Shown here piece by piece: positions 47,730-55,554 of a stretch of 55,554 bases of DNA. This DNA comes from Chloroflexota bacterium. Its GTDB lineage: Bacteria; Chloroflexota; UBA11872. The translations under genes were made by a program, and so were the position numbers. The DNA lies in the NCBI GenBank assembly GCA_022821905.1, contig JAJECS010000010.1:1-55554 (forward strand), read 5' to 3'. Positions within the stretch are counted from its first letter, which is position 1. Every line of letters starts with the position of its first letter. The notes below the pieces were generated by a model. It saw only the letters and a list, made by a program, of their open reading frames with translations, was not told the origin of the DNA and ran no database searches.

Positions 47730-48490
47730 GCCGTCCGCCTGCCATCGTCGTCCAGGCGCGCCTTGCGGAGCATGGCCTTGGTGATTTGGGCGCGGTGGCG
47801 CTGGACGAACGCCGCCGCGCCGTCGGGGTCCACCGCGGACAACGGTCGCAGCGCCCAGCCGATGCCGAGGCGGATGAAGTGCCGCCGGTCGTGGATGCTC
47901 GCTTCCAGCAGGTCGAGGGTCAGCTGCGGTCGCGGCGACTCGCCGATTGGCGGCACGCGCCCGATCCGTCGCAGCCGCCGCCGGGTAGGTCCGTGCAGGC
48001 CATCGTTGAGCGACACCGTCGCCACAAGCGCAATGCGCCGGTACCAGAACGGCTCCTCGCGCGCGGCCCAGTCGCGCAGCACGTCGTCGGCGATGACGCC
48101 GGCTTCCAGATGGCCCGCCACGAGCAGCAGGGAGATCGGGTCGGCCAGCGCCCAGGTGTCCGGCGCGCCGCTCCAGGCCTCGGTGAGCAGCCAGGACCGG
48201 GCGTCGAATGCCGGCTGCGCCGCGAGCATCCAAATGGCGCACCAGGCCTCTTCCAGCGACGCGTCGAAGAGCCTTGCGAGCAGGGGCGAGTCCGACGGCA
48301 GTCCAAAATCCTGGACGAAGCCGGTGAGCACGCGCTCGGCGCCCGGCATCGACGTGCCGATCACCCGGCGCCGCTCCAGCTTCAGGTACTTCGCCTCGCC
48401 CGCCGCGCGCACCGGGTCGGCGACGGCTTCGAGCCGCGAGCGCAGCTCTAGCGCCGGGTCATGTGGGCCGTGGAAGATCGGATCGGTCAT
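47726..48490 (-). CDS. AlkD-like DNA alkylation repair protein
   Basis: A 254-residue all-helical protein of the HEAT-like AlkC/AlkD group. The opening LRSRLEAVADPVRAAGEAKYLK resembles the AlkD N-terminus, and the aromatic-rich helices (SLEEAWCAIWMLA, EEPFWYRRIALVAT, RRHFIRLGIGWALRPL) match its DNA-cradle repeats. The Asp corresponding to the AlkD catalytic residue may lie near VIADDVLRDWA. AlkD excises positively charged alkylated bases. ATG at 48490 is chosen because upstream residues show no similarity. It is the first gene of the run with nucleoside hydrolase, nucleotidyltransferase and aminotransferase. Confidence 0.78.
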   Translation of the reverse strand: MTDPIFHGPHDPALELRSRLEAVADPVRAAGEAKYLKLERRRVIGTSMPGAERVLTGFVQDFGLPSDSPLLARLFDASLEEAWCAIWMLAAQPAFDARSWLLTEAWSGAPDTWALADPISLLLVAGHLEAGVIADDVLRDWAAREEPFWYRRIALVATVSLNDGLHGPTRRRLRRIGRVPPIGESPRPQLTLDLLEASIHDRRHFIRLGIGWALRPLSAVDPDGAAAFVQRHRAQITKAMLRKARLDDDGRRTA

Positions 48491-48661
48491 GGCAGGTTGC
48501 ACCGCCGAGGCGGCGAAGGGATGCAGGGGCGTCCCTGGCCGGCGTCCCAAGGGCTTGGGAGGCGCGGGGGCATTTGCGATGCTCCAAGTGGCGACGCTCC
48601 ACCAGAATGACAGGCGGCTGGCGGCGTCGACCTCGGTGCTAGAGTAATCCGCCCGCACCAC

Positions 48662-48735
48662 GGCCCCCGTCGTCTAGAGGCCTAGGACACCACCCTTTCA
48701 AGGTGGCGACAGGGATTCGAATTCCCTCGGGGGCG
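48662..48735 (+). tRNA. tRNA-Glu (TTC)
   Basis: Cloverleaf of 74 bases with acceptor GCCCCCG/CGGGGGC, anticodon loop CTTTCAA (TTC) and T-arm AGGGATTCGAATTCCCT. CCA is not encoded (CCT follows the discriminator G). It lies between two minus-strand genes on the plus strand. Confidence 0.95.
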
Positions 48736-48751
48736 CCTCTGCGCGTCCGCG

Positions 48752-49120
48752 CTACTGACAGTCCCCGCTATTGGGGACCATGCAGATGAACTGCAGCGGC
48801 GCGGCGCCGGTGTTCTGGAACTGGTGCATGGCCATGGGCGGCACGAAGACGGCCTGACCTTGCGCGAAGGGCTTGAGCCCGTCGTCTGTGAGCAGGTGCC
48901 CGTTGCCGCTGACGATGAACACCTCGTGCTCCCAGGGATGCTGGTGATGATCGGTGGCGCCGCCGGCCTCGACCTCGAAGAGCCGCATGCCGAAATTCGG
49001 CGCGTCGTCCCGATGGGTCACCAGGTTGCGCTTGATGACCTTGCTCGGGGCGTCGGGGTAGACGTGCTCCGCGACGACCTCGCTGGGATCGACGACCTTG
49101 GGTTGCATTGGGTTTCTCAC
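48752..49120 (-). CDS. Cupin-domain protein
   Basis: A 122-residue single cupin barrel. The metal-site motifs are HHQHPWEHEVFIVSGNG (His, His, Glu) and PPMAMHQFQNTG (His). Function of such small cupins ranges from sugar isomerases to dioxygenases and sensors; none is indicated here. The start is GTG 49120; ATG 49108 is an equally fair choice since neither has a strong ribosome site. It is divergent from the MoaD-like gene, with 125 bases between. Confidence 0.85.
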   Translation of the reverse strand: MRNPMQPKVVDPSEVVAEHVYPDAPSKVIKRNLVTHRDDAPNFGMRLFEVEAGGATDHHQHPWEHEVFIVSGNGHLLTDDGLKPFAQGQAVFVPPMAMHQFQNTGAAPLQFICMVPNSGDCQ

Positions 49121-49245
49121 TTGGCGGATCCGCTATCCCATCGTAAGTCGCGGCGTGGGCCGCCGAAAGTAGCGTCGCGCCGTTGCCACGGGCGCGATGC
49201 ATCGCGGAAAATGCTTCGCCGCGAACCTGCTCGCCCCGCCGCTCA

Positions 49246-50313
49246 ATGCCAACCGTCACCATCCGCATTCCCCAGGTGCTGCGGCACCACACCACAGGAG
49301 CGCGCAGCGTCGAGGTGGAGGCGGGTGCGGTGCGGGAGGCGCTGGAAGCGCTGTTTGCGGTCTATCCGACGCTGCGGGAATCGCTCACGCCGCCGAGCGG
49401 CGACGTGCTCGAGGCCACGAACCTGTTCCTCAACGAGCAGGACGTCGCCACGCTCGACGGCCTGGCTTCGCCCATGAACAGCGGCGACACCCTGACAATC
49501 CTCCCGGCCATGTCCGGCGGTGCGCGAAAAATGCCGACGGATTCGGAAAACGTCTCAAGGGGGAACAGCATGGCTCGGAACTTGCTCGTCGTCACGATGC
49601 TCGGGGTGTTCCTGATCGCTTCACTGGCATGCGGCGAGGCGCCCGAAGCCGTCCGGATAGGAACCGAGGGCGCCTATCCGCCCTACAACTTCATCAACGA
49701 CGCCGGTGAGATCGACGGGTTCGAGCGGGAGCTGGGTGACGAGCTATGCCAGCGGGCCAATCTCACCTGCACGTGGGTCATCAACGAGTGGGACACCATG
49801 ATTCCGAATCTCGTGGCCGGGCAATACGACTCGATCGTGGCCGGGATGAGCATCACGGTGAAACGAGACGAGGTCATTGATTTCACGCAGCCGTACCTCC
49901 CACCCAGCGTGACGGTGTATCTCGCCGTGGCCGGCGCCGGCGACGAAGCGATCAATGGCAAGGTGGCCGCACAGGGGGCCACCGTCCAGGCCGACCACCT
50001 GGCGTCGCAATCGGGCCCAACCCTTCTCGAGTACGAGTTGGTGCCCGACGCCATTGCGGCCGTGCTGAGCGGCGAGGCGGATGCGGCGCTGGTGGACCTG
50101 GCGTTCGCGCGCGACAGCATGGCCGAGCACGAGGGGATGCTGGCCATCGTCGGGCCCGAGGTGAATCTCGACCTCGGCGTCGGCATTGGCGTTCGAGAAG
50201 ACGACGGCGAGTTGAAGGACAAGCTGGACCAGGCCATCGGCGAGATGAAAGACGACGGCACGCTCAACACGCTAATCACCAAGTGGTTCGGCGATGAGGC
50301 TGACGGCTTCTAG
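49246..50313 (+). CDS. MoaD/ThiS-like domain in frame with a binding protein, no stop between
   Basis: From ATG 49246 the frame is open for 355 codons. The first 92 residues are a beta-grasp sulfur-carrier domain (PTVTIRIPQVLRHHTTG, ATNLFLNEQDVATL, GDTLTILPAMSGG). The Gly-Gly at the end is followed not by a stop but by about 16 linker residues and then a complete lipoprotein signal peptide and substrate-binding protein starting at 49570. Either two products arise from separate starts, or a fusion is made that must be cut after Gly-Gly to be useful as a carrier, or a stop codon was lost. The domain resembles the carrier at 27455-27727. Confidence 0.6.
   Translation: MPTVTIRIPQVLRHHTTGARSVEVEAGAVREALEALFAVYPTLRESLTPPSGDVLEATNLFLNEQDVATLDGLASPMNSGDTLTILPAMSGGARKMPTDSENVSRGNSMARNLLVVTMLGVFLIASLACGEAPEAVRIGTEGAYPPYNFINDAGEIDGFERELGDELCQRANLTCTWVINEWDTMIPNLVAGQYDSIVAGMSITVKRDEVIDFTQPYLPPSVTVYLAVAGAGDEAINGKVAAQGATVQADHLASQSGPTLLEYELVPDAIAAVLSGEADAALVDLAFARDSMAEHEGMLAIVGPEVNLDLGVGIGVREDDGELKDKLDQAIGEMKDDGTLNTLITKWFGDEADGF
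49570..50313 (+). CDS. Amino-acid ABC transporter substrate-binding lipoprotein
   Basis: A 247-residue periplasmic-binding-protein type 2 of the glutamine/His family. It starts with a lipoprotein signal peptide (LLVVTMLGVFLIASLAC, lipidated Cys within SLACGEA), then RIGTEGAYPPYNFINDAGEIDGFERELGDELC, DTMIPNLVAGQYDSIVAGMSIT and DFTQPYL, the classic ligand-binding stretches. ATG at 49570 has AAGGGGGAAC upstream, a good ribosome site, supporting an independent start within the longer frame. No permease or ATPase gene lies nearby, so it is an orphan component or a sensor. Confidence 0.87.
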   Translation: MARNLLVVTMLGVFLIASLACGEAPEAVRIGTEGAYPPYNFINDAGEIDGFERELGDELCQRANLTCTWVINEWDTMIPNLVAGQYDSIVAGMSITVKRDEVIDFTQPYLPPSVTVYLAVAGAGDEAINGKVAAQGATVQADHLASQSGPTLLEYELVPDAIAAVLSGEADAALVDLAFARDSMAEHEGMLAIVGPEVNLDLGVGIGVREDDGELKDKLDQAIGEMKDDGTLNTLITKWFGDEADGF

Positions 50314-50363
50314 CTGATGGCAGCCAGGGCACTCGTGCCTCGGGCGGTTCCCGCGACCGCCGA

Positions 50364-50393
50364 TTGACACGCCGCGACGCTTCCATCTAGAAC
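50364..50393 (+). promoter_or_regulatory. Promoter of the first tandem secreted protein
   Basis: TTGACA (50364-50369), an 18-base spacer, then TAGAAC (50388-50393). The same arrangement precedes the second copy at 52785-52814, so it was duplicated with the gene. Confidence 0.55.
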
Positions 50394-50435
50394 ACTTTGG
50401 AAACCCGTCGAAGGGCGGCCAGCCGGAGAAGTAGG

Positions 50436-52670
50436 GTGCGCAAGCTAGCAATCGGCCTCGTCGTTGCCGCAGTGGTCTTTGCCGTGGCAACTCCGGCCCA
50501 CGCCCTCGAGTGCGAGGGGTTCGACCTCGACGACGGCTGCCTCTTCACCATCACCGGCGGGGATACCCCCGACCTGGACGACGGCTACGCCGTTACCAAT
50601 GCCGTTGGTGTGCCCATGTGGGATTTCGTGCGCGAGCGCGAGGCGCAGGCCATTGGCTATCCCATCAGCCAGCGCTGGACCGAGGGACCCTTCACCCTCC
50701 AGGCGTTCCAGAAGGTCATCCTGCAGTGGGACTCCGGCAGGCAGCGCATGAACTACTACAACACCCTCGACGCGCTGGCGCACCGCTATCCGTGGGTCGA
50801 GCTGCCGTTCGTGCCGCCCCATCAGGTCCTCGAGGAGGACCAGGGGGCGAGCTTCGGCGCCATCATCCGCAACCATCTGGCGCTGCTCGACCAGAATGAG
50901 GCCATCAGGGAACGGTTCCTCAGCGAGCCCGATTGGCTCAACCTCTACGGGCTGCCGATCCGCTATGAGGAACGTGAAGTTGACGGCAACTCCGCAGGCG
51001 TGCAGTTGCTACGGACCCAGCGCACCGTCTTCGTGGTCTGGAAGGTGCCGGCTACCGGCGTCACCGTCGGGCGGGTCAACCTGCAGAACGTGCCGGACAA
51101 GCTGAAGTCCTTCAGCAACGTCGTGATCCCCGATGGGGCCAAGAGTCTGGCGCATGCCCCAGACCCGACTCTTCACGCCGCAATCAGATCCCTGCCCTGG
51201 ATTGCCGACGGAATCCTCCCAGACGAACAACGCCACCTGCCGCTTCTCCGCAAGCTCTCGTGGTCATCCGATCGGATCTTATCCACACTCCTGGTTGAGC
51301 GGCAGGCCGACTGGCTGCAAGCCCCACTCGACGCCGAAGCGGAGGGCGCCCTGGGAATTCTTCTCGCCTTCGCCGACATCCCCTGGACGCGCAAGCACAT
51401 CCCGCAGGCCCGACAACTCCTCCTTCACATGTTGCTCCACGCGCCCCGAGATCAATGGCCGTCACCCTTCCGGAAACTCCTCCACAAATCCTGGATGCGT
51501 GACCAGGTCACATGGAATGAGCTCAGATTCGCCGACCAACTCCTGGAATTCGCCTTCCTTTGGCCACGGCACGCCACCGACCCCTCCGCTACGCACACCA
51601 CCATCACCGCAATGCTCAACACGATGCTCGATATGCCATTCCTCGACACCTTCGCCGGCTACGAAAACGAAATCTTCAACCACCTTCCTCGACCCGAAGG
51701 CAGCACCGATGCTGAGACTGGCGTTTCCCGTCGCGCTGGTGGACCCGACTACACGCTCACGGCTCTTCACGCTTTCGCCCAGGACGGAGGTATCACCGAT
51801 CAACAGGCACTTTTGTTTCTATTTCGAAGCCCATTCAAACCCGACGTGCCACCGGAGGATTACGCCGAAACTCTCAATCGCATTCACGAAGGCTTAAACA
51901 TCAGGAACCGAGATGTTGTCACGCCCTTGTCTGGCCCTGTACGCCTGTTTCTCATTCACGACCATGACCAGCAAATAGCGCCCAATACCATGGACACCAT
52001 AGAACGCGTGCTAAATGCAGTCATTGCGTTCACAAGGCAACCATTTCCGAACGATTATTTGGCCTTGCGAGTCAGCGCTCGAGAGGATTGGGGCATGCAG
52101 GGCAGAAATAATCACACCTATATGTTGATTAACCAAAAGTACGTGTCGCATGACGCATCATCGCATGAGACACAAAGAATACTGGCTCATCTGATCGCTC
52201 ATTATTATCTTCTTGACTATTCCCGATGGATTTATGAGGGGACAGCAGTCTTGGTGGAGCATGGGGTGGGGTTACGTGGCTCAGCGTTGCCGCCTGAAGC
52301 CGGGCATCCTGATTTCTTCAATGATTCGCCGGTGAATTGCCCAGTGAATAGTATCGATGCGGCAACCGATGACTTTAGCTCCGACTGTCAGCGGTATCTT
52401 GGGCCACGATTATTTCTCAGTTTATATCATTCTCTAGACAGGGAATCATTTCACAACGGTTTTGCCAACCTGATCAATGCGATTTACGGACAATTGTATA
52501 TCTACTGTTTCGTTGAGGGTGTTAGTTGCCCTTATGTACCACGAGCATCTGATGTGGATATGGTCATCGAGGCGTTTACGTCCGAGGCGACTCCGGAAGC
52601 GGCGGCCACTGCCAGACGCGTTATCGGACGCTGGTATTACGGCGACCCTGGCGCCTTGACATCGCCTTGA
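50436..52670 (+). CDS. Secreted protein with LGFP-like module and peptidase-like C-terminus, copy 1
   Basis: A 744-residue exported protein. Residues 1-23 are a signal peptide (RKLAIGLVVAAVVFAVATPAHA). Residues about 45-225 are the shared module: AIGYPISQRW, TLQAFQKVILQWD, YYNTLDAL, LNLYGLP and LLRTQRTVFVVW. The C-terminal region has HLIAH at 585-589 and WIYEG with Glu601, placed like HExxH...E of gluzincin metallopeptidases, but the catalytic Glu is replaced by Leu. The last third is much lower in GC (24-30 of 60 bases per line near 52141-52500) than the first. GTG at 50436 is supported by the matching second copy. Confidence 0.7.
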   Translation: MRKLAIGLVVAAVVFAVATPAHALECEGFDLDDGCLFTITGGDTPDLDDGYAVTNAVGVPMWDFVREREAQAIGYPISQRWTEGPFTLQAFQKVILQWDSGRQRMNYYNTLDALAHRYPWVELPFVPPHQVLEEDQGASFGAIIRNHLALLDQNEAIRERFLSEPDWLNLYGLPIRYEEREVDGNSAGVQLLRTQRTVFVVWKVPATGVTVGRVNLQNVPDKLKSFSNVVIPDGAKSLAHAPDPTLHAAIRSLPWIADGILPDEQRHLPLLRKLSWSSDRILSTLLVERQADWLQAPLDAEAEGALGILLAFADIPWTRKHIPQARQLLLHMLLHAPRDQWPSPFRKLLHKSWMRDQVTWNELRFADQLLEFAFLWPRHATDPSATHTTITAMLNTMLDMPFLDTFAGYENEIFNHLPRPEGSTDAETGVSRRAGGPDYTLTALHAFAQDGGITDQQALLFLFRSPFKPDVPPEDYAETLNRIHEGLNIRNRDVVTPLSGPVRLFLIHDHDQQIAPNTMDTIERVLNAVIAFTRQPFPNDYLALRVSAREDWGMQGRNNHTYMLINQKYVSHDASSHETQRILAHLIAHYYLLDYSRWIYEGTAVLVEHGVGLRGSALPPEAGHPDFFNDSPVNCPVNSIDAATDDFSSDCQRYLGPRLFLSLYHSLDRESFHNGFANLINAIYGQLYIYCFVEGVSCPYVPRASDVDMVIEAFTSEATPEAAATARRVIGRWYYGDPGALTSP

Positions 52671-52784
52671 TGTCCCGCGGACGCGACGCGCCTTGAACGT
52701 CCGGAGCTGTGGACGGCAGCCGAACGTACTCGTCTTGCATCCGGGCGGCGGAACCCAGAGTCGCCGGACTCCCGCGTCCACCGA

Positions 52785-52814
52785 TTGACACGCCGCGACG
52801 TTTCCAGATAGAAC
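52785..52814 (+). promoter_or_regulatory. Promoter of the second tandem secreted protein
   Basis: TTGACA (52785-52790), 18-base spacer, TAGAAC (52809-52814), matching 50364-50393 nearly base for base. Confidence 0.55.
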
Positions 52815-52855
52815 ACTTCCGAACCCCGCAGAACGGCGTCCAGCCGGATAAAAGG

Positions 52856-55093
52856 GTGCGCAAGCTAGCGATCGGCCTCGTCGTTGCCGCGGTGGTCGTT
52901 GCCGTGGCAACTCCGGCCCATGCCCTCGAGTGTGACGGTTTCGACCTCGACGACGGCTGCCTCTTCACCATCACCGGCGGCGACACCTCCAACCCCATCG
53001 ACGGCTACGCCGTCACCAATGCCGCCGGCGTGCCCATGTGGGATTTCGTGCGCGACCGCGAGGCCCAGGCCATCGGCTATCCCATCAGCCAGCGCTGGAC
53101 CGATGGACCCTTCACCCTCCAGGCGTTTCAGAAGGTCATCCTGCAGTGGGATCCCGGCAAGCAGCGGATGAACTACTACAACACCCTCGACGCGCTGGCG
53201 AACCGCTATCCGCGGGTCGAGTTGCCCTTCGTGCCACCCCATCAGGTCCTCGAGGAGGACCAGGGGGCGAGCTTCGGCGCCATCATCCGGAACCACCTGG
53301 CGCTGCTCGACCAGAATGAGGCCATCAAGGAGCGGTTTCTCCGCGAGCCGGATTGGCTCAACCTCTACGGCCTGCCGATCCGGTACGAGGAACGTGCGGT
53401 TGACGGCAACCCCGCGGGCGTGCAGCTGCTCCGGACCCAACGCACGGTCTTCGTGGTCTGGCAGGTGCCGGCTGCCGGCGTCACCGTGGGGCGGGTGAAC
53501 CTCCAGAACGTGCCGGACAAGCTCAAGAAGCTCTCCAACGTCATCATCCCGGATGCGGCCAAGCTCCTCGCGCCTGCCCCGGACCCTGTCCTGCACTCGG
53601 CGATTCGAGCCCTGCCCTGGGTTGCCGACGGCGTCTTGCCGCACGAAGAGCCAAGCGTTTTGATTCTCCGCAAGCTCTTCACGTCGTCCCAGGAGTTGTT
53701 CTGGACTCTCCTCGTTGAGCGACAGCCCGCATGGTTGCAACGCCCACCGGACGTGCTAGCCGAAGCGACCCTCAACATGCTTCTCGCATTCGCCGACATC
53801 CCCTGGACCCGCAAGCACATCGGACCCGCCCAGCCTCTGCTACTCAGCATATTGCTCCACGCCCCCCAAGAGCAATGGCCATCATCGTTCCGCAAGCTCA
53901 TGCACAAACCCTGGATGCGCGATGGAGTCACATGGGACGAAATGCTATTCGCAGAGTCCGTCCTCAGCTTTCTCCTCATCACGCCACGTTACGAAGGATC
54001 CTTTTTTGGCAAGCACGTTGAAATCAATAACCTCGTTACCACGATGCTCGACATGCCATTCTTGGAAAGCTTCGAGGGGTACGAGCGCGCCTTCTTCGAA
54101 AGTCCGCCCTTCTTCGGGTCTTCGCGTTCCTCACCCAGCGGCGCCAACTACGAAGAGGTTGGCGGCTTTGAATACGGTCTCACCATCCTTCATGGCTTCG
54201 CGGCCTCCGGCGGAATCACCGATCGGCAGGCACTCCTGTATTTGCTTGGCGGGCCCGATCACTTCGCTCAGCAGCCAGTCGAATACGCCGCCGCTCTCAA
54301 CCGTCGCAATGAGCACCGCGGTATCAGGATGCACGACATCTATCTCCCGCTCTCTGGACCAATGCGTTTGATTATCGTTCACGATATTGGTCATCCAATA
54401 GCACACAACACGATGGCCGCCATGGAAACTGTATTGCAGGCGATGGTCGCGTTTACGAAGACTCCATTTCCTCACAACTATTTGATATTGCAAGTCTGGC
54501 CTCAATACCCTCCAGAAGTCTCGGGTGGGTATCGTTTTGATCATATCTCCATCGATCCGAGATATGTCGCAAGTGACTCCATGTCAATAGAGACGCGGAG
54601 GGTATTGGCTAATCTTATTGCCCATTTCTATGACGGATATGACACTCCATATTGGGCAGGAAAAGGGGCGGCCAGGGTCGTCGAATATGGACTTGGTTAT
54701 CGTGCGCCGAATTCGCCGCCTGAGATTGGATTCCCTGAATATAAAGATGATCCACACGCGGACTGCCCGGTGAATACCGTCGATGGCGCATTCCTCACCG
54801 GTGAAGGTGTCTGCCATCGCAATATTGGCGCACGGTTCTTTCTCGATCTATATCGGTCACTAGGCGAGGCGCAGTTTCGCGATGGATTTGCCAGGCTGAT
54901 AACCGCGGTGTACGGAAGCTATCCGCTCCACAGTCATTGCAGGGTCGAAAATCCGTTCTTGGGGATCCCTTGCGTCTATCCGCAGTCCCCGCCGTTTGAG
55001 AAGACATTCACGGACGCGTTTACGTCCGGCTTGCCCCCGGAAGCCGCGGCCAACGCCCGATCCTTAATTCAACGGTGGTGGCACGGCGGCTAG
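52856..55093 (+). CDS. Secreted protein with LGFP-like module and degenerate peptidase-like C-terminus, copy 2
   Basis: A 745-residue paralogue of the preceding gene. The signal peptide and residues up to about 225 are almost identical (for example YYNTLDALANRYPRVELPFV and SFGAIIRNHLALLDQNEAI). Beyond about 260 similarity falls off. The peptidase-like site is more decayed: NLIAH (586-590) has lost the first His and the later W.xEG has become YWAGKGAARV. Lower GC again marks the C-terminal third (about 48 percent near 54541). GTG at 52856 matches copy 1. It may be a binding protein that keeps a peptidase scaffold (inference). Confidence 0.68.
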   Translation: MRKLAIGLVVAAVVVAVATPAHALECDGFDLDDGCLFTITGGDTSNPIDGYAVTNAAGVPMWDFVRDREAQAIGYPISQRWTDGPFTLQAFQKVILQWDPGKQRMNYYNTLDALANRYPRVELPFVPPHQVLEEDQGASFGAIIRNHLALLDQNEAIKERFLREPDWLNLYGLPIRYEERAVDGNPAGVQLLRTQRTVFVVWQVPAAGVTVGRVNLQNVPDKLKKLSNVIIPDAAKLLAPAPDPVLHSAIRALPWVADGVLPHEEPSVLILRKLFTSSQELFWTLLVERQPAWLQRPPDVLAEATLNMLLAFADIPWTRKHIGPAQPLLLSILLHAPQEQWPSSFRKLMHKPWMRDGVTWDEMLFAESVLSFLLITPRYEGSFFGKHVEINNLVTTMLDMPFLESFEGYERAFFESPPFFGSSRSSPSGANYEEVGGFEYGLTILHGFAASGGITDRQALLYLLGGPDHFAQQPVEYAAALNRRNEHRGIRMHDIYLPLSGPMRLIIVHDIGHPIAHNTMAAMETVLQAMVAFTKTPFPHNYLILQVWPQYPPEVSGGYRFDHISIDPRYVASDSMSIETRRVLANLIAHFYDGYDTPYWAGKGAARVVEYGLGYRAPNSPPEIGFPEYKDDPHADCPVNTVDGAFLTGEGVCHRNIGARFFLDLYRSLGEAQFRDGFARLITAVYGSYPLHSHCRVENPFLGIPCVYPQSPPFEKTFTDAFTSGLPPEAAANARSLIQRWWHGG

Positions 55094-55168
55094 GGGCTTG
55101 CCGTGTCCCGTCGCGCCGTGGGCGACGCAACGCGCCTTGCACCTTGCCGGCTGCCGTCGGCGGCCGCG

Positions 55169-55333
55169 CTAGATCGTCTTGCGCTCGGGCGGCGGGACTG
55201 ACAGGCGCCGGGTTTCGGCGGTGGACACGTCCACCACGGCGGGCTGGCCTTCCTGCGTGGCGCGGATGGCACGTTGCAGCGCCGGTCGCAGCTCGGCCAC
55301 GGTGGAGACCTTCTCGCCGTGGCGCCCCAGGGC
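55169..55333 (-). pseudogene. 3' fragment of a thiamine-pyrophosphate enzyme
   Basis: About 55 codons ending at TAG (55171-55169) read ALGRHGEKVSTVAELRPAL, then QRAIRATQEGQPAVVDVSTAE and a short tail. This is the C-terminal end pattern of acetolactate-synthase-like TPP enzymes (the G-H-G-E-x-V...L..AL stretch followed by G.PA.VDV). The frame breaks at about 55334, where unrelated sequence begins ahead of a transposase. It is probably a gene cut by the insertion; the rest is outside or deleted. Confidence 0.65.
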
Positions 55334-55554
55334 CTTAGTCCGACTCTTGCGGAGAGGGTAGCCCTAACTGCGTGAGATCCTGGGAATCCGGCGCGATGGC
55401 CGCCCGGAATTGACTTAGGAAACCTCTGAAAAAAGGCGAGCCGGCCGGGGCGCCGCCTATGCTCCCACGGGATGGGCACTCGGTGAGGGTCAGGATGCCG
55501 CCGCAACGCACATTTGCCGACGTGGAGTATGACGGCCAGCCGCGCCAGACGCGG
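55334..55554 (+). mobile_element. Left part of an IS5-like insertion sequence (truncated by window)
   Basis: Sequence changes character where the TPP-enzyme fragment ends, and a transposase-like frame starts at 55495. TTAG at 55335-55338 would fit a YTAR-type IS5 target, but the inverted repeat cannot be confirmed because the right end is missing. The start coordinate is approximate. Confidence 0.5.
55495..55554 (+). CDS. IS5-family transposase, N-terminal 20 residues
   Basis: ATG at 55495 gives MPPQRTFADVEYDGQPRQTR to the window edge. The pattern R-T/S-FADxEYxGxxxxTRR is the usual opening of IS5-group transposases, which continue with an REKFL-type stretch and a DDE domain. Only 20 codons are visible, so the call rests on this one motif. 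GTG at 55483 is a possible alternative start. Confidence 0.6.
   Translation, partial: MPPQRTFADVEYDGQPRQTR

Overview
The window is GC-rich (mostly about 65-70 percent) with dense protein coding on both strands. The likely source is a member of Chloroflexota, possibly a marine SAR202/Dehalococcoidia-like or related lineage. This is inferred from the gene order rpsO-pnp-dapB-asd-dapA-UDG-rnj-ftsK, a 16S rRNA gene not linked to 23S/5S, an RNase J, secreted proteins sharing an LGFP-like module, and many oxidoreductase and aldolase paralogues. No database search was possible.

Layout. 1-351 is the 5' part of a membrane glycosyltransferase running off the left edge. 974-15010 is a conserved housekeeping block: ribosomal protein S15, PNPase, lysine/aspartate-family enzymes (dapB, asd, dapA), a family 4 uracil-DNA glycosylase, RNase J and FtsK. 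It is interrupted twice, by a DUF5678-like/retropepsin-like pair (5681-6413) and by a secreted GH99-like protein (9983-12478). A decayed duplicate of the rnj 3' end (about 12700-12796) lies beyond the second insertion. 15119-20242 carries two DapA-superfamily aldolases, an orphan RelB-like antitoxin, a Gfo/Idh/MocA dehydrogenase and an MFS exporter. 20439-23358 is a secreted repeat protein with a two-component system, followed by leuS (23681-26332) and a toxin-antitoxin pair (26377-27149).

The most notable unit is 27455-29383 on the minus strand. A SAM-I riboswitch with a terminator precedes a threonine-synthase-like PLP enzyme and a MoaD/ThiS-like sulfur carrier. This suggests carrier-dependent homocysteine/methionine synthesis rather than threonine synthesis. 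Divergent from it is a stand-alone 16S rRNA gene (29678-31198) enclosed by a 30-bp processing stem, with the RNase P RNA gene (31388-31734) 22 nt beyond the stem. The 16S gene has an unusual sequence at the 338/341 universal primer site.

31924-48490 holds a VanZ-like protein, initiator tRNA-Met, several dehydrogenases (two Ldh_2 paralogues around a leucine-rich repeat protein), a class II Fic protein with six operator-like half-sites upstream, a RelE-like/UvrD-type helicase fusion, and a tightly packed operon of AlkD-like, nucleoside hydrolase, nucleotidyltransferase and aminotransferase genes. 48662-55554 holds tRNA-Glu, a cupin, a MoaD-like domain running without a stop into an amino-acid-binding lipoprotein, and two tandem secreted proteins with a near-identical N-terminal half and divergent AT-richer peptidase-like C-terminal halves. 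The window ends in an IS5-like transposase start beside the fragment of a TPP-dependent enzyme.

At least four families of short palindromic intergenic repeats are scattered across the window, mostly between convergent genes.
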